NCBI RefSeq assembly: GCF_000283155.1
Contig: NW_004454178.1
Coordinates: forward strand, 23,969,800 to 24,033,799
DNA from: Ceratotherium simum simum
Lineage: Eukaryota; Chordata; Mammalia; Perissodactyla; Rhinocerotidae
Length of the DNA: 64,000 bases
Reading direction: 5' to 3'
Below the pieces are notes generated by a model. That model had not been told where the DNA came from, ran no database searches, and saw nothing but the letters and a program-made list of their open reading frames with translations. The translations under genes and the position numbers were made by a program. Below are positions 1-11,075 of the stretch, piece after piece. The stretch's first letter is position 1. Each line of letters begins with the position of its first letter.

Positions 1-93
1 GGCATCCACAAAAAATGATGAAATGAACCTGGATCACGGAACCTCTGTCCCACGATTAGTGATAAAATGAACAAAAGAATAGTAAACGCCAGC

Positions 94-117
94 AAAAAAA
101 AAAAAAAAAAAAAAAAA
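94..117. repeat. A homopolymer (24 bp)
   Basis: Uninterrupted run of A seen directly. It could be the tail of a retroposed sequence on the plus strand, but the sequence to its left (1-93) is not recognisable as a particular element. Confidence 0.9.
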
Positions 118-640
118 TGGAGCAAGCCAACAAAAAACTAAGTACGACTTCGTGCCGTAAACTTCAGAAACTGTACCCAATGAAATAGAAGCCTGCAGTG
201 GAGAATGGCATTAATCTCATCTCCACTTCTCAAAAATCCCTACTGGGAAAAGAAGCCAAGTAGACAAAATACCAAGAATTCTTACTAATACTTTTTGGTA
301 TGAAGAAGACACGAATCTGAGATGAAAGGGTGAGTAGAGTAAGCAAGCCATCTGGGGAAATCCAGGTGAGATTAAAGCATCATCAGTGGAAACCAATCCC
401 TACCACCCACAGGACCTGACCAGAGCCAGGAGAAATTGCTACTGTTTGCCGTTTTCTAGGGCTTTGCACTGAATTGAGGCAAGGGTTCAAAGTCGAAGGG
501 CATTTTGTCACAGGAATGGGATACACTCCTAACAAGGGTAGGGGGGTGGTGGTAAATGAGTTTACCAAAATCTCAGAGAAGGCAGAGCCCAGACCTTGCA
601 AGTGGATCGATCCTTATCCTCACTGTGTCTGCAGGCTATA
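118..640. other. AT-rich non-coding stretch, nothing firm
   Basis: No reading frame of note and no repeat I can name with confidence. It may be the upstream part of the HAL1/L1-like sequence that follows. Confidence 0.4.
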
Positions 641-1500
641 GAAGGTAGATACAAGTGCCTCCTCCTGGCTCTCCAACTCATTCAGATACAGTGAGAAGGA
701 AGTCATGAAGAATTTGCTCACATTACATTTGAACAAATAGACAATTTGCAAGAGCAACCAGTGTAATAAGAGAGAAGCTGCATATCCACTATGCAAGTCC
801 AGGACTTCAGTAAAAAGGGAAGAGAAAAAAGGATTATAGCATGGTTGAGGCGGGTAAAGAACCTAGTCTGAAAGAAGACATAACCAAATAGAAGAAAATT
901 CTTTACATGTAATAGAATAAGTTAGTAAGAACATTAATTTAATAGAATAAGAGCTGGGAGAGAATATAAAACAACATAATGAAAGGGAAGGAAGATTATA
1001 TAACTAAGGAAATGAGATGAAAATCAGAAATAGTCCAATACAGAAACTAAATTAGAAAAACCAAGAAATAGACTTGGTGCAATTCATCTGAATTACTGAC
1101 TTAGAGGAAAAGCTTGAATCAATTGCAGTGAATGTAGAGGAAAAAGACTGAGACATTTAAGCAATTAGAAAAAAGTCAGCTTGTTATATTCCTGAAAGAG
1201 ATCTCCAATATTGATTTTTTTCACAGATATAAAGAAACATTTCTGAAATAAAAGAACTAAATCTGCAGATCAAAAGTTCTACATTCTAGGAAAAACTGAC
1301 AGAGAAAAACCAACACCAAAGATATCCTGGATGTGTTATTGAACCTCAAGGAGAAAAAGTAGGAGGAATCTGGCTGGCCTCAGGTTTCTCCACAGTAGCT
1401 TTCAATGTTAGATGAAAAGATGGCAATATTTACAAAGTTCTTGGGAAAAATGTGGCCCAAGATATTTCTACTCATTGAAGTTAATATTCCCAAATATGAA
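640..1500 (+). mobile_element. Decayed HAL1/L1 ORF1-like remnant
   Basis: The plus strand keeps the word order of an ancient L1/HAL1 ORF1. It has repeated GAAAT-rich stretches, then a segment near 1370-1480 resembling the ORF1 C-terminal coding region (GGCCTCAGGTTTCTCCACAG, followed by a fragment with CAATATTTACAAAGTTCTTG and GTGGCCCAAGATATTTCTAC). Frames are broken throughout, so nothing is translatable. Boundaries are approximate. The assignment rests on remembered family pattern only. Confidence 0.5.
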
Positions 1501-2127
1501 AGCACTCAGGAAATATAACACTCATAAATTGGCATGTTTTCAAATGCAAGTAATAAAAAACCCAATGTCAATGGCTTAAACAATAAAAGGATTTATAATC
1601 TCCCTTAACAACAAGCATAGAGGTGAGGTGGTTTTGGACCTGATTATTTCAGGGGCTCTGTGACATCATCGGTCTTTGATGGTCTTTCCCTCTTTTGGAG
1701 CTGTCCTCCTCAGGATGTTGGATGACTTCTCTCGAGGTCACAAAATGTCTGCAGCAGCTCCAGACATTACGTCCTCACTTGGTAACATCTCGAGACAGGA
1801 AAAAGGACCAGCTGGGAAATGTGACCACCATTTTTGTCTCAGAGATAAATAAAAGAACCAAATCAGGACTCTGCCAGCATGGAAGAAGGCAGTGTGGGCT
1901 GTCATGCAGGCAATATTCAATGTGAGCCACAGCCCATGAGCTCTTCTAGAAGATAAATTACTTGATGATGAAATCCAGCAATCACAAGATACAAGTCATG
2001 TTAAAAGGACTAGCCCAGAACTGAATATGAGAAGACAGTGGACCAAGGTCTCCCAAATTCTGCATAGCTGGAGAACAAGTACAGCTGTCTTCTGATTATA
2101 TCCCATGAGCTTTGCCAGTTGCTACAC
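1500..2127. other. Unassigned non-coding sequence
   Basis: Only short chance reading frames. No repeat, RNA gene or splice-bounded exon recognised. Confidence 0.4.
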
Positions 2128-2335
2128 TTATTAACCATTTATTCTGTGCCAGGACTGTTTAGCACCTGACTAATATTCATTCATTAAATCTTCCCATTGA
2201 CTTTATGAGGTGGGTGATATTTTCATCCACATTTTACACATGTGGAAACTGAGACTCAGAGAAGTTAAGCAATGGTATGTGCAAGACTGTACTCCAGTTG
2301 GTGGTGGAGTTGTTGTTCAAACCATCCGATAGTCT
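2128..2335 (-). repeat. MIR SINE
   Basis: On the plus strand it reads as the reverse complement of MIR: CATTTATTCTGTGCCAGGAC, then TTTATGAGGTGGGTGATATT, then TTTTACACATGTGGAAACTG followed by AGACTCAGAGAAGTTAAG. The order and spacing match the ancient tRNA-derived MIR family. Edges approximate. Confidence 0.8.
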
Positions 2336-2561
2336 TGTTTCAAAGACTACACCGCTAACTAGTATCTTTTTTTTGGGAACAACACCTACTTTAATTAATA
2401 TTTGTTAAAAAATTGGTTTTCTGTGAGACAAATGTTACTAAAAACAGTGGTTCTCAAACCACTTATCCCCTAAGAAAAAAATCATTGCTACCTAATTATG
2501 TAGCTACAGCAGCAAAGGTTACTTTGTCCCCAGTATTTAATAATTTATGCAGCTTCATAAG

Positions 2562-2734
2562 ACTGCCAGGCTTCTGGGAAAATTCCTCTTCTCAGGCCTC
2601 TTGATACATATGAAGTCATTTGGGCAAATCTTTATTGATGCTCATTCTATGTAACGCACAATAGTTGCCACTGTGCAACAGAAAAAGATGACTCTGATGT
2701 GAATGAACTCTGCTTTCAAGGAGTAGAGGAGATA
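2562..2734 (+). repeat. Local direct duplication, copy A
   Basis: This 173-bp segment matches 4697-4868 at roughly 80% by eye, in the same orientation. Shared landmarks are ACTGCCAGG, TCTGGGAAAA, CTCTTGATA, TATGAAGTCA, GGGCAAATCTTTATTGATGC, AAAAGATGACT, GATGTGAAT and GTAGAGGAGATA in order. Similarity stops abruptly on both sides. It could be a small duplication or two copies of an unnamed ancient repeat. Confidence 0.75.
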
Positions 2735-3480
2735 ATCGTCCAGGAGAACTCAGGCTGCGTTATCGCAGGTACGTTTCTTGAGGAATGAGCCTCTGAGAGA
2801 AGAGCCCTCAGAGGTTGTCTCATCTACTTCTTGTCAGATGTGTCAAGCCCTCAGCACGTTCCTATCCCTTCAGCATCTCTTCTCTGCCAACACACTGGCA
2901 GTGAAAGGGAACACCTGGCCCCTCTAGAAAGTCCATTCTGGTTTTGGACAACTCTCACTATTGTTTGTTTTTACCCCAAGGCTCCAAGGCAAAGCAGAAC
3001 AACCCTCTTCTACAGGAGCAGTCTTTTAAACGTTTAAGCCCATGTGCCCGCCCCCCCAAGTCATCTTGATTACGGAGCAAGTGCCCTCAAGTTCTTCACC
3101 ATGACAAGATTTTAAGTCCCCTTGCGATCATTCTTTCAGTGACACTGTTCTCACTCAGTGTCCTTCAGATATAATTCAATGACACAATACCTTCTGGCTG
3201 GGGCTAGTGGGCACTCCATCAAGGGGCAACAAGGGCCCTACCTTGGGTCCCCACTGCTTCCATCTGTCGTTGAACGGCCACATCACGTTGTTGATTCATG
3301 TGGTGTGCACAAGTGACCACACCTCTAACTCTCCCCACAGTTCTCCTGCTGAGCCACCTCTGTCATTCAGTGTGTTCACCATCCCATCCAGTTCCACGTC
3401 CTCCCTCAGATCTGACCCATAGATGGAAATGTTCTCTGTGAGAAAGCCAGAGAGCCCGACAGCACAGCACTAGAAATGTG
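2735..3480. other. Unassigned non-coding sequence
   Basis: No repeat family or exon recognised. A C8 run lies near 3050. The short frames here have no domain character. Confidence 0.4.
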
Positions 3481-3900
3481 TCCCAGTTACCATCAGTCGA
3501 CAAGTTACAATCCTGCCCAGCCACCCTGTCATCTGGCTCACGTTTCTCCTTGTCCTCAGCACTTCCATGAGATAAGGATGTTGTCAAAGGCATCGCTAAT
3601 ATCCAGCCCTATTATATCTAGAGCGTTGTCCTTATCTACTAGGCTAGTAACTGGACATTTGAAATTAGGCTCATCTGCTGTGCCTTGTTTTTGGAGAAAC
3701 CAAGGTGATAACACTTGGTTATCTCTGCTTCCTTTTCTAAGAACTCACAAACCATTTTAATGATCCGTTCTGGATCTGCATGAAGTTTGCTAGCCCAGAA
3801 CCTGACCGTCTTTTCTTTTAGGAGTCACCAGTCACTCAGAACCTCTCCACAGAATCTACTGTAATTTTTTTCAGTGCACCATGATAATTCAGCCAGACCT
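3480..3900 (-). mobile_element. Probable CR1/L3 LINE relic with reverse-transcriptase motif A
   Basis: Reading the minus strand from about 3730 down to 3568 gives an open segment containing LVDKDNALDIIGLDISDAFD. This resembles the region before and including RT motif A of CR1-clade LINEs (pattern LVDxGxAxDxxYLDFSKAFD). The mammalian member is L3. Farther left the frame degrades, with only a weak MTGWLGR-like echo of the next conserved block. The element is very old and inactive. Motif order is seen directly; clade assignment is from family knowledge. Confidence 0.5.
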
Positions 3901-4696
3901 GGGGACTTGGTCCTCACTCACACTTGAGTCTCCCTGGAGGCCCACACCAGAGTTAAAACGCCCCGAAGCAGCTCATCTGTCCAGACCTCTGCCTATATCA
4001 ACTCATGCTGCAATGGAGAGCAAGGCCTTTTCACACCACAAGGTGGCGTGCAAGCCAGGAACCAATAAAAATGGGGCCCTGCTTAATGCCTGCAGGGCCA
4101 CCTTCTCACTCAAGGACCCAGCCTCCTTGCCCTCCTCCTTCCCTAACAAATGCCCCACCCATTCTTCCAGAAACAGCAAGACTAAAGCATAAGAAGACAG
4201 GAAAACACTCTACCGTAAGACCAAGCTGTACACACCCAACAGAGCTGGACCAAGCACCCTGCTCGGGGAAGGCTCACAGCCCCCAGCCGGGCGACACTGC
4301 CAGGGTGCTGACCAGATGAAGCAACACTACCTGAGGACTTAGCCCCCTGAAGGACCCAGAGCAGCCCCGGGCTTCCAGGGAGACCCGGTGCTCTGCTCCA
4401 CCCTGCCCAATCTCTCCCCGTCCTGCCCAGTCCCGTTCCAGAGTCCCATCCTGCCCACCTAGGCAGGCTTAGGTTATTTCTCTTCTGGCCTGAAAATCCT
4501 AAGTTCACTTTGTTTAGTAACCATACTCTTTGCTTTGCCAGACATCTGAGGCCCAAATAGTTATTCTGACTCACCTTTCCAGTAATTTCATCTAAATTGC
4601 TCAGTATCTTTTCCACAGTTACTCTGTTTTGTCCTAATAATTGGTGTTTTATTTCATTTAAAATGTCAATGTCTTTTTACACAGACTTATAATCCA
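3900..4696. other. Unassigned non-coding sequence, C-rich at 4330-4450
   Basis: Overlapping frames occur on both strands because of the C-rich, stop-poor composition. None shows a domain, and no splice context supports an exon. Confidence 0.4.
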
Positions 4697-4868
4697 ACTG
4701 CCAGGTGTCTGGGAAAAATTCATCTTCCCAGCCCTCTTGATATGTATGAAGTCAATTGGGCAAATCTTTATTGATGCCTGTTCTATACAAAGCACGATAC
4801 TCAAAACTGCAATAGGAAAAGATGACTGTGATGTGAATTCTCCTTCAGGGAGTACAGTAGAGGAGATA
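4697..4868 (+). repeat. Local direct duplication, copy B
   Basis: Partner of 2562-2734, about 2.1 kb downstream in the same orientation. It shares GGGCAAATCTTTATTGATGC exactly and most of the flanking words. Immediately after it comes a short internal tandem (AGAGGAGATAT repeated, 4857-4880). Confidence 0.75.
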
Positions 4869-4959
4869 TAGAGGAGATATAGACCTATATCTCCTTGGCC
4901 ACAGTGCCAAGGCTTCTGGGAGTTTAGAAGAGATCGCTGGGAAAGTAGATGGTGTTATG

Positions 4960-5240
4960 CAGCAGGTGGGGTCTGAGCTGGCTGCGTAAGGGATGAATGG
5001 GGCTTTGGCCTGAGGAAATAGGAGGAGAACATTCCAGGCAAAGGGAAAAACATGGGCAAAGGCATAGAGCAGAAGTATGGGGACATACTCATTTGATAGG
5101 CGATATTTCCATTTGATCTGGGAATAGGTTTGATGTCATCCACTAGGGCCAGAAGGTGGATGTGCTCATGGCAGGCAGAGAAGTTTGGACTGAATGTCCA
5201 GAGCTGTTGAGGTCTATTTGAGCAGGAAGATTGACATGAT
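4960..5240. repeat. Ancient interspersed repeat, class not assigned
   Basis: Contains GAACATTCCAGGCAAAGGGA and GGCAAAGGCATAGAGCAGAA. These resemble words at 24,700-24,760 and 51,815-51,870 in this same window and a common ancient mammalian repeat (ATTCCAGGCAGAGGGAACAG...CAAAGGCCCTGAGGC). I cannot name the family securely. Confidence 0.4.
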
Positions 5241-5269
5241 TGTGAGGCAGGGAGATCATAAAAGACAAG

Positions 5270-5680
5270 AAGTACAGATGTGTGGGTAAATGAAATGTGG
5301 TATATACATACCATGGAATGACTTTCAGCCATAAAAAAGAATGAAATTTTGATATATGCTACGACATGGATGACCCCTGAAAATGTTATGCTAAGTGGAA
5401 TAAGCCAGACCCAAAAGGACAAATATTGTATGATTTCATTTAATAGGAAATATCTAGACTAGGCAAATTTGTAGAGACAGAAACTGGATTAGAGGTTACC
5501 AGGGGCTGGGGGGAAGGAGGAAATGGAGCAGTATTGCTTAATGGGGACAGAATTTCTGCTTGGGGGAATGAAAACTTTTGGAAATAGTGCTGGTGGTTGC
5601 ACAACATTGCGAATGTAGTTAATGCCCCTGAATTATATACTTAAAATGGTTAAAATGGCAAATCTTATATCATATGGAGT
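5270..5680 (+). mobile_element. Old L1 3' end
   Basis: Classic L1 3' UTR wording on the plus strand: TGGTATATACATACCATGGA, AATGACTTTCAGCCATAAAA, ACATGGATGACCCCTGAAAA, TTAGAGGTTACCAGGGGCTG, and finally ATTATATACTTAAAATGGTT. It is truncated at the 5' side. The poly-A tail has decayed. Confidence 0.8.
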
Positions 5681-6954
5681 TTGATCTTCAACAGATCAGG
5701 TGGAGTCAGCAGCTGAGCACAGTTTTGGGAAGTCTGGGCAAGTTTTCTGTAGCACCCCAGATACACGCCCGGAAGACAGCACGTCCGTCTCTTTATTGAC
5801 CAGCACCCGTGTGTGCCTCTCAGCAGGGAGCTACCCCATGTCACGTTGCATGTCTTTCGTCCTTTGCCCAATTACAGATTTCCTGAAACTTCCCCAGCAT
5901 GAGGATCAGGGTTATTAGTCTGTAGAGCACAGGATCTTGCTTATTCTCCATTAATACTTGAATTACTCCATTGAGACTCAAAAATAGGTTACAGTGTAAT
6001 CAGGCAAATTATAAGCCCCTGGTTCATTTGAAAAACACTGGGTGCTTTGTTATGAATGGGATAGGGGACAATAGGAACTGTCAGACAACCAGTCCCAATT
6101 CTTCCATTCTCTAACAGTGTGACTTGAAGCAGCTCGGGTAACATTTCTGAGCCTAAATCCATCTCTAAACAATGAAAACACCCCAAGTGGTATCACTCAG
6201 AGCTTGAGGTATGGCCCCTGAATGGTTTCAGGTTGCCGAGTGTAGAACACTGGACGGTATGACTCTGTGTACTTAGTATTTGCGTGATTTAGTTCATGAA
6301 ATATTTTGCTGAAAACTCAGTGCTTGAGCATCGTTGGCAGTTTTCCTTGCGTCCCTCACTGAATGCGTGGTAGAGTCTCCCAGAGATGAGATTTCGAGGC
6401 TGCCCCGTAGGTTGTCCGTGAGCGTGAGAACTGGAGTTGGAGAAGCGGCTGCTGTGACCCCACCTCGGTTTGATGGGACTTCAAGGCACAGTGAAAAGGA
6501 AGTGGAATGGACTTTGATTCAGTTCCAGCACCTTCCTCAGGTGTCCTGCAGGACTGCAGGTAGCCAAGGCAGGAGAGAGAAAAGTGAAAGGTGTGACATT
6601 CAAATTGAATTTGAAGGCCTTCTCCTCCAAACTTAGATGTCAGAAACATTTTCCATGCTTCTAAGTGGAAAATGTCATTGTGCAGAAGAGGTGTATTTTA
6701 AAATGGCAGAGATTAAACTCTCTGCTGTTACATGCCACCGTTATGTCTGATGTTATGCCTGTACAAAAGCAGATTGATGAAATCTTAAACTTGTTACATT
6801 TGCATACCTAACTGGAAGTGAATAATGCATTCGTTTCATGAATTCATAATTATTAAAGTAAGCACTGGTAGATCTTTGGTGTTCCAAGACCTAGCATTCA
6901 CAGTCTTGACTCTTCCTGACCAAGACCCCATGTCCATGACACGTTATAATTTGT
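5681..6954. other. Unassigned non-coding sequence
   Basis: No repeat I can name and no convincing exon. Short frames on both strands around 6330-6650 overlap each other and show no motif. Confidence 0.4.
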
Positions 6955-7045
6955 AATAGGGACAGTTGCACTTACCTCAGAGGATTATCAAAGGATTAAA
7001 TGAGTCATGTACGTAGAGCACTTGGCTCTGTGTGCTGTTGTGTGG
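6955..7045 (+). repeat. MIR fragment
   Basis: The core reads as ACCTCAGAGGATTATCAAAG, then GATTAAATGAGTCATGTACG and TAGAGCACTTGGCTCTGTG. This is the 3' half of the MIR consensus in the sense direction. Short and diverged. Confidence 0.5.
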
Positions 7046-8560
7046 CAGCTAGCCCCTTAAGCCACTGGGGTTGCCTAGGTGTCTGCTCAAAATCCACATC
7101 TCAATTAGCAGTACATATTGCTAATTTGAGGGGTCACGGTATAATCTGGGAGACATCCCAGATGTCAAAGATTGGCTGTATAGAGGTTATTCAGTGGAGT
7201 GCTTGTAGCGTAGATATTGGCTTCACAACAATGATAATTATAAACTGCTCCAGCAGCTGAAATCTGCATTCCCAAATAGCAAAAGGTTTTGGTTGTGAAT
7301 CTTGGCTTCTCTCCAGTCCATTATAATAACATATCAGAGGATATTTTGGACTGGAAATGAGACTTATTTGATAGATTTTGTTGCGAATATGCTAGTAAAC
7401 TGATTTAAAAGGGATATGAGCCATCTGAACATTACATTCTGGATGGAATTCCAAAGATAACAGATTATACAAACACCAAAGCTGTTTTACGTCAAATGAA
7501 CATCACTTCCACTGGGAAATGAGTGTAAGTGTGTGTGTTTCATATAAGCTGCCTTTATTATCTATAAATAAAACTGCCCAGTGTGAGAAAAAATAAAAAG
7601 GAACTAGCTGGAGGCAGGATGTTTTCTAAATTATTATTATCCTGTTTTTTTACAAACATTGAGGCAGCTTTTGTAGCCCAGGTGCAAAGGAGGTCATTTC
7701 TCATTGTTTTAACACCTGCTGTCTTTTAAAATGAGCACGATTTCCACTAGCCATTGATAAATTCAGTCTTAAACCTGCTTCAGGAATGACTGTCTCCTGT
7801 ATCTTGATAACACTTCTGAATGACTAACACGTGTCTGTCTAATTTCTGTTTTGTTTTGTTTCCCTCTGACTCTCGTACCCTGCCCCTCCTCTTCTGCTGT
7901 TTTCTTTTCACAATGCCTATAATAAAACAATAGTTCTTGTTACCCAGGGTAGAAAGCTAGTTACAAATCACAGCTGCACTGTTCATAAAACAAAAGTGAT
8001 ACATTAATGAGACGTATTTGAGACTTGAATGGCCAATGGCCCTGGCTACATCAGTAAGATGCAGCTTAACAGCAGAGAAAATACCTACTTAATCTATTAA
8101 TTGACCATAGGTCACTGCCAGACTTCACAGAAATATTATCTTGGTTTTAAAAAATCAGGCAGAAGGCTAGTAGGAATTTTCCTATGCACATTTCTTCCTC
8201 CAACGTCTTTCAGTTGTCTCTGTTTGTCCTTCTCTGTTTATTCTTTCTCCCTAGAAGTACAGTACTCCTGAGAAGTGGTATTGCCCTGTACCGGGCTAGG
8301 ATACCGGAGGCCTCTCAGCACCCAGGAGGGTGCCAGCTGGCAGACTTCCCTGAGGCATCTTCCTGGTTCAGATAACCAGTGCAGCCTGTTGATGCTGTGA
8401 GGAGCTTAAACATGAAAGCCATCTTGGGATATGCCTGCCTCATGTATTCCCAGGGAGCTGTTTACTTATGCTTTTTATGCTAAGAAAATTGTCTCAGACT
8501 TTTTAGTTGTCTTAACATATGAAATGCAGAGAAAAATAATAATAGAGAGAACTTTAAAAA
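7046..8560. other. Unique-looking non-coding sequence
   Basis: Contains no recognisable repeat over about 1.5 kb, which is longer than most gaps in this window. No splice-bounded exon was found. It could hold conserved non-coding sequence, but that cannot be judged from one genome. Confidence 0.4.
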
Positions 8561-10605
8561 TACTTTTTATTAAAATATAAGTGCAGAAAAGTGTGCAACT
8601 CAAGCATACAGTTCAATGAATTTTCTCAATTTGCAAACACCTGTATAATAAGTACATAGTACAAGACACAGAAGAATAGTCGAATCCCAGAAGCTCCCCT
8701 GTGCCCTTCCTCATCTCATCCTGTGTTTCCTTCCCAAAGGCAACCACTGCCTTACTAACACCAGATTAATTTTTCCCTTATAAAGGAAGACATCATACAC
8801 AAATTTTATGTGAATGGAATCACACAATGTGTATTCTTTTGGGCCTAGCTTTGACCTACTTGTGAGTATGAGATTCATCCACGTTGTTGCATGTAGATGC
8901 AATTTGTTTTCATTGCTGTGTAGTATTCCACTGATGAACAGACTGAAGTTTATTTATTTATTCTACTGTTGATGGACAGATGATGGTTGCTCCCGGGGTG
9001 AAGTCATTATGAATAATGCTACTGTGATCAATCTTGTACATGTCTTTTAGTACACATGCCGACCCCTTGCTGGATCATAGGGTATGTGGATGTTCAGCTT
9101 CAGCAGATGCTCCAAGAAGTGTTCCAATGTGTTTGTACCAATATTTTCTTCAATTTTCCCAATAAGAGTTCTGCTTGTTCCACAAGATTACCAACACTTG
9201 GTATTTTCTGTCTTTTTTTTTTCTTTGAAATTGTGGAATTATCATCTCATTGTGGTTTTAATTTGCATTTCCCTGATGCATAATAGCACTGAGAATCCTG
9301 TATATGCCTCTTTGGCCATTTGGATAGCCTTTTTTTTTTTTTTTTTTTGGTGAAGTGCCTATGGAAATCTTTGACCAACTTTTATTGAATTTTATGTCTT
9401 TTTCTTGTTAATTTGTTAAAGATATATATGTATTCTGACACAAGTCTGTGTTGAATGTATTTATTGAAAATATCTCCTCTGATCCTATGGTTTGCTTTTT
9501 CTCTTTCCATGATGTCTTCTGATTAACAGTTTCCTAATTTTAATGAAATCTAACATATCCTTCTATTTCTTTATGATTAATATTTTTTGTATCCTGTTTA
9601 TGAAATTTTTTTGTCTACTTCAAGGTAATCAAAATATTCTTCTATGTTATCTTCTAGAAGCTGTATTGTTTTACCTTTCACATTTAGATCTATAATCTAT
9701 CTAGAATTAATTTTTCTATACAGTGTGAAGTAGGGATTAAATCTTTATTTTTCCTATATGAACATCCAAATCTGCGAACACTGTTTATGAAAAGACCATC
9801 TTTTCCCCACTGCTCTGTGGTGATGCCTTTCTTGTAAATCAAGTGTCCGTATATGCGTGAGTCTCTTTCTGAATGGGTGTTGAATTTTGTTGGGTGCTTT
9901 TCTGAGTCTTTGGGATAATCATATGATTTTCTCTTTTTATTCTGTTAACATAGTGAAGTATAATGATTGATTTTTGAATGCATATCTGTGATAAACCCCA
10001 CTTGATGGATGATCTTTATTATCTACTGCTAAATTGTATATATAAGATATTGTTGAGAATTTTTGCATCTATGTTCATAAAGGATAATAGTCTGTAATTT
10101 TCGTTTAATATCTGTGTCAGGTTTTCTTATCAGGGTTATGTTGGCCTCAAAAAAATGAGTGTGGAAGTGTTCCTTTCCCCTACATTTTCTAAGAGTTTGC
10201 ATGATTGGTATTATTTCTTCCTGAAAAGTTTGTGGAAGCTATCTGGGCCTCAAATTTTCTTTGTGATAAGGTTTTTTTTATTAAGACTCAATGCCTCTAA
10301 CAGATATAGCGCTATTTGGATTTTCCATTTCTTCTGAGTCAGTTTTGCTAAGTTGTATATTCCAGGCCATTTGATCATTTCATGTGACTTGTAGAATTTA
10401 TTATATTAAATGGTTTCTAATATTCCTATAATATTTTTTAACATCTGTGGGATCTGTGGTGATATCTTTTTCGTCATTCCTGACTTCTAATTTGTGGTTG
10501 TTTTCGTTTTTTCTTGATTAGTCTTGCTAGGGTTTGTCATTTTTATTAATATATTCGAAGGGGCAACCTTTGGTTTTATTAATTTTCTCTATTTTTTGTC
10601 TCCTA
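8560..10605 (-). mobile_element. Old L1 (ORF2 part and 3' UTR), minus strand
   Basis: The plus strand reads as reverse-complement L1. The 3' UTR (8580-9350) has TGAATGGAATCACACAATGT, TTGCTGTGTAGTATTCCACT and AATTGTGGAATTATCATCTC. ORF2 C-terminal and RT coding sequence follows to about 10,605 (for example GTGTCAGGTTTTCTTATCAG and AGGGTTTGTCATTTTTATTA). Frames are broken. It ends where an MLT1-type LTR begins. A T run at 9330-9348 is a local expansion inside it. Confidence 0.85.
9330..9348. repeat. T homopolymer
   Basis: A 19-bp T run inside the old L1, at a position where the family normally has a short T-rich stretch. Probably slippage expansion, not a new insertion. Confidence 0.85.
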
Positions 10606-11075
10606 TATTAGCTACCTATTGCTGCATAACAAATTATCCCAAAACTTAGTGGTTTGGAACAACACATATTTATTATCTCAGAGTCTCTGTGGGTCTGAAA
10701 TGCAAGCACAGCTTGGTGCAGCCTCTGCCTAAGGGTTCCTCACAGGCTGCAGTCAAGGCACCAGCTGTGCTATGGTCTCATTCGAAGGCTCGACTGAGGG
10801 AGAGTTGGCTTCCAGCTGACTTGCGTGCCTGTTGGCAGGATTAAGCTCCTCTTGAGCTATTGGTTTGAGGCATTCAGTTCTCCATTGACTGTTGGCTAGA
10901 GAACTCCCTTAGCTCTTCTCCGTACGGGCCTCTCTGTAAGGCAGCTCACAAAATGGTAGCTGGACTCCATCCCAGTGAGCAAGCAAGGGAGGATGAGCAA
11001 GACGGAAGCCAGAGTCTTTCTTTAACCTGATCTTGGAGGTGAGTGTCATCACTTTTGCTTTTCTCTTCTCTCAGA
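10606..11075 (-). mobile_element. MLT1-type MaLR LTR, 3'-anchored
   Basis: The plus strand begins TATTAGCTACCTATTGCTGC and continues ATAACAAATTATCCCAAAAC, AACACATATTTATTATCTCA, GTTGGCAGGATTAAGCTCCT and GGCAGCTCACAAAATGGTAG. This is the reverse complement of an ERVL-MaLR (MLT1) LTR ending in ...GCAGCAATAG...TAATACA. Its 5' end is missing. It is a non-coding relic of an ancient retrovirus-like element, abutting the old L1. Confidence 0.75.

Noticed and set aside
4182..4616. 144-codon minus-strand frame as a gene
   Set aside because: Overlaps open plus-strand frames in C-rich DNA; low-complexity Gly/Trp/Ser product with no motif.
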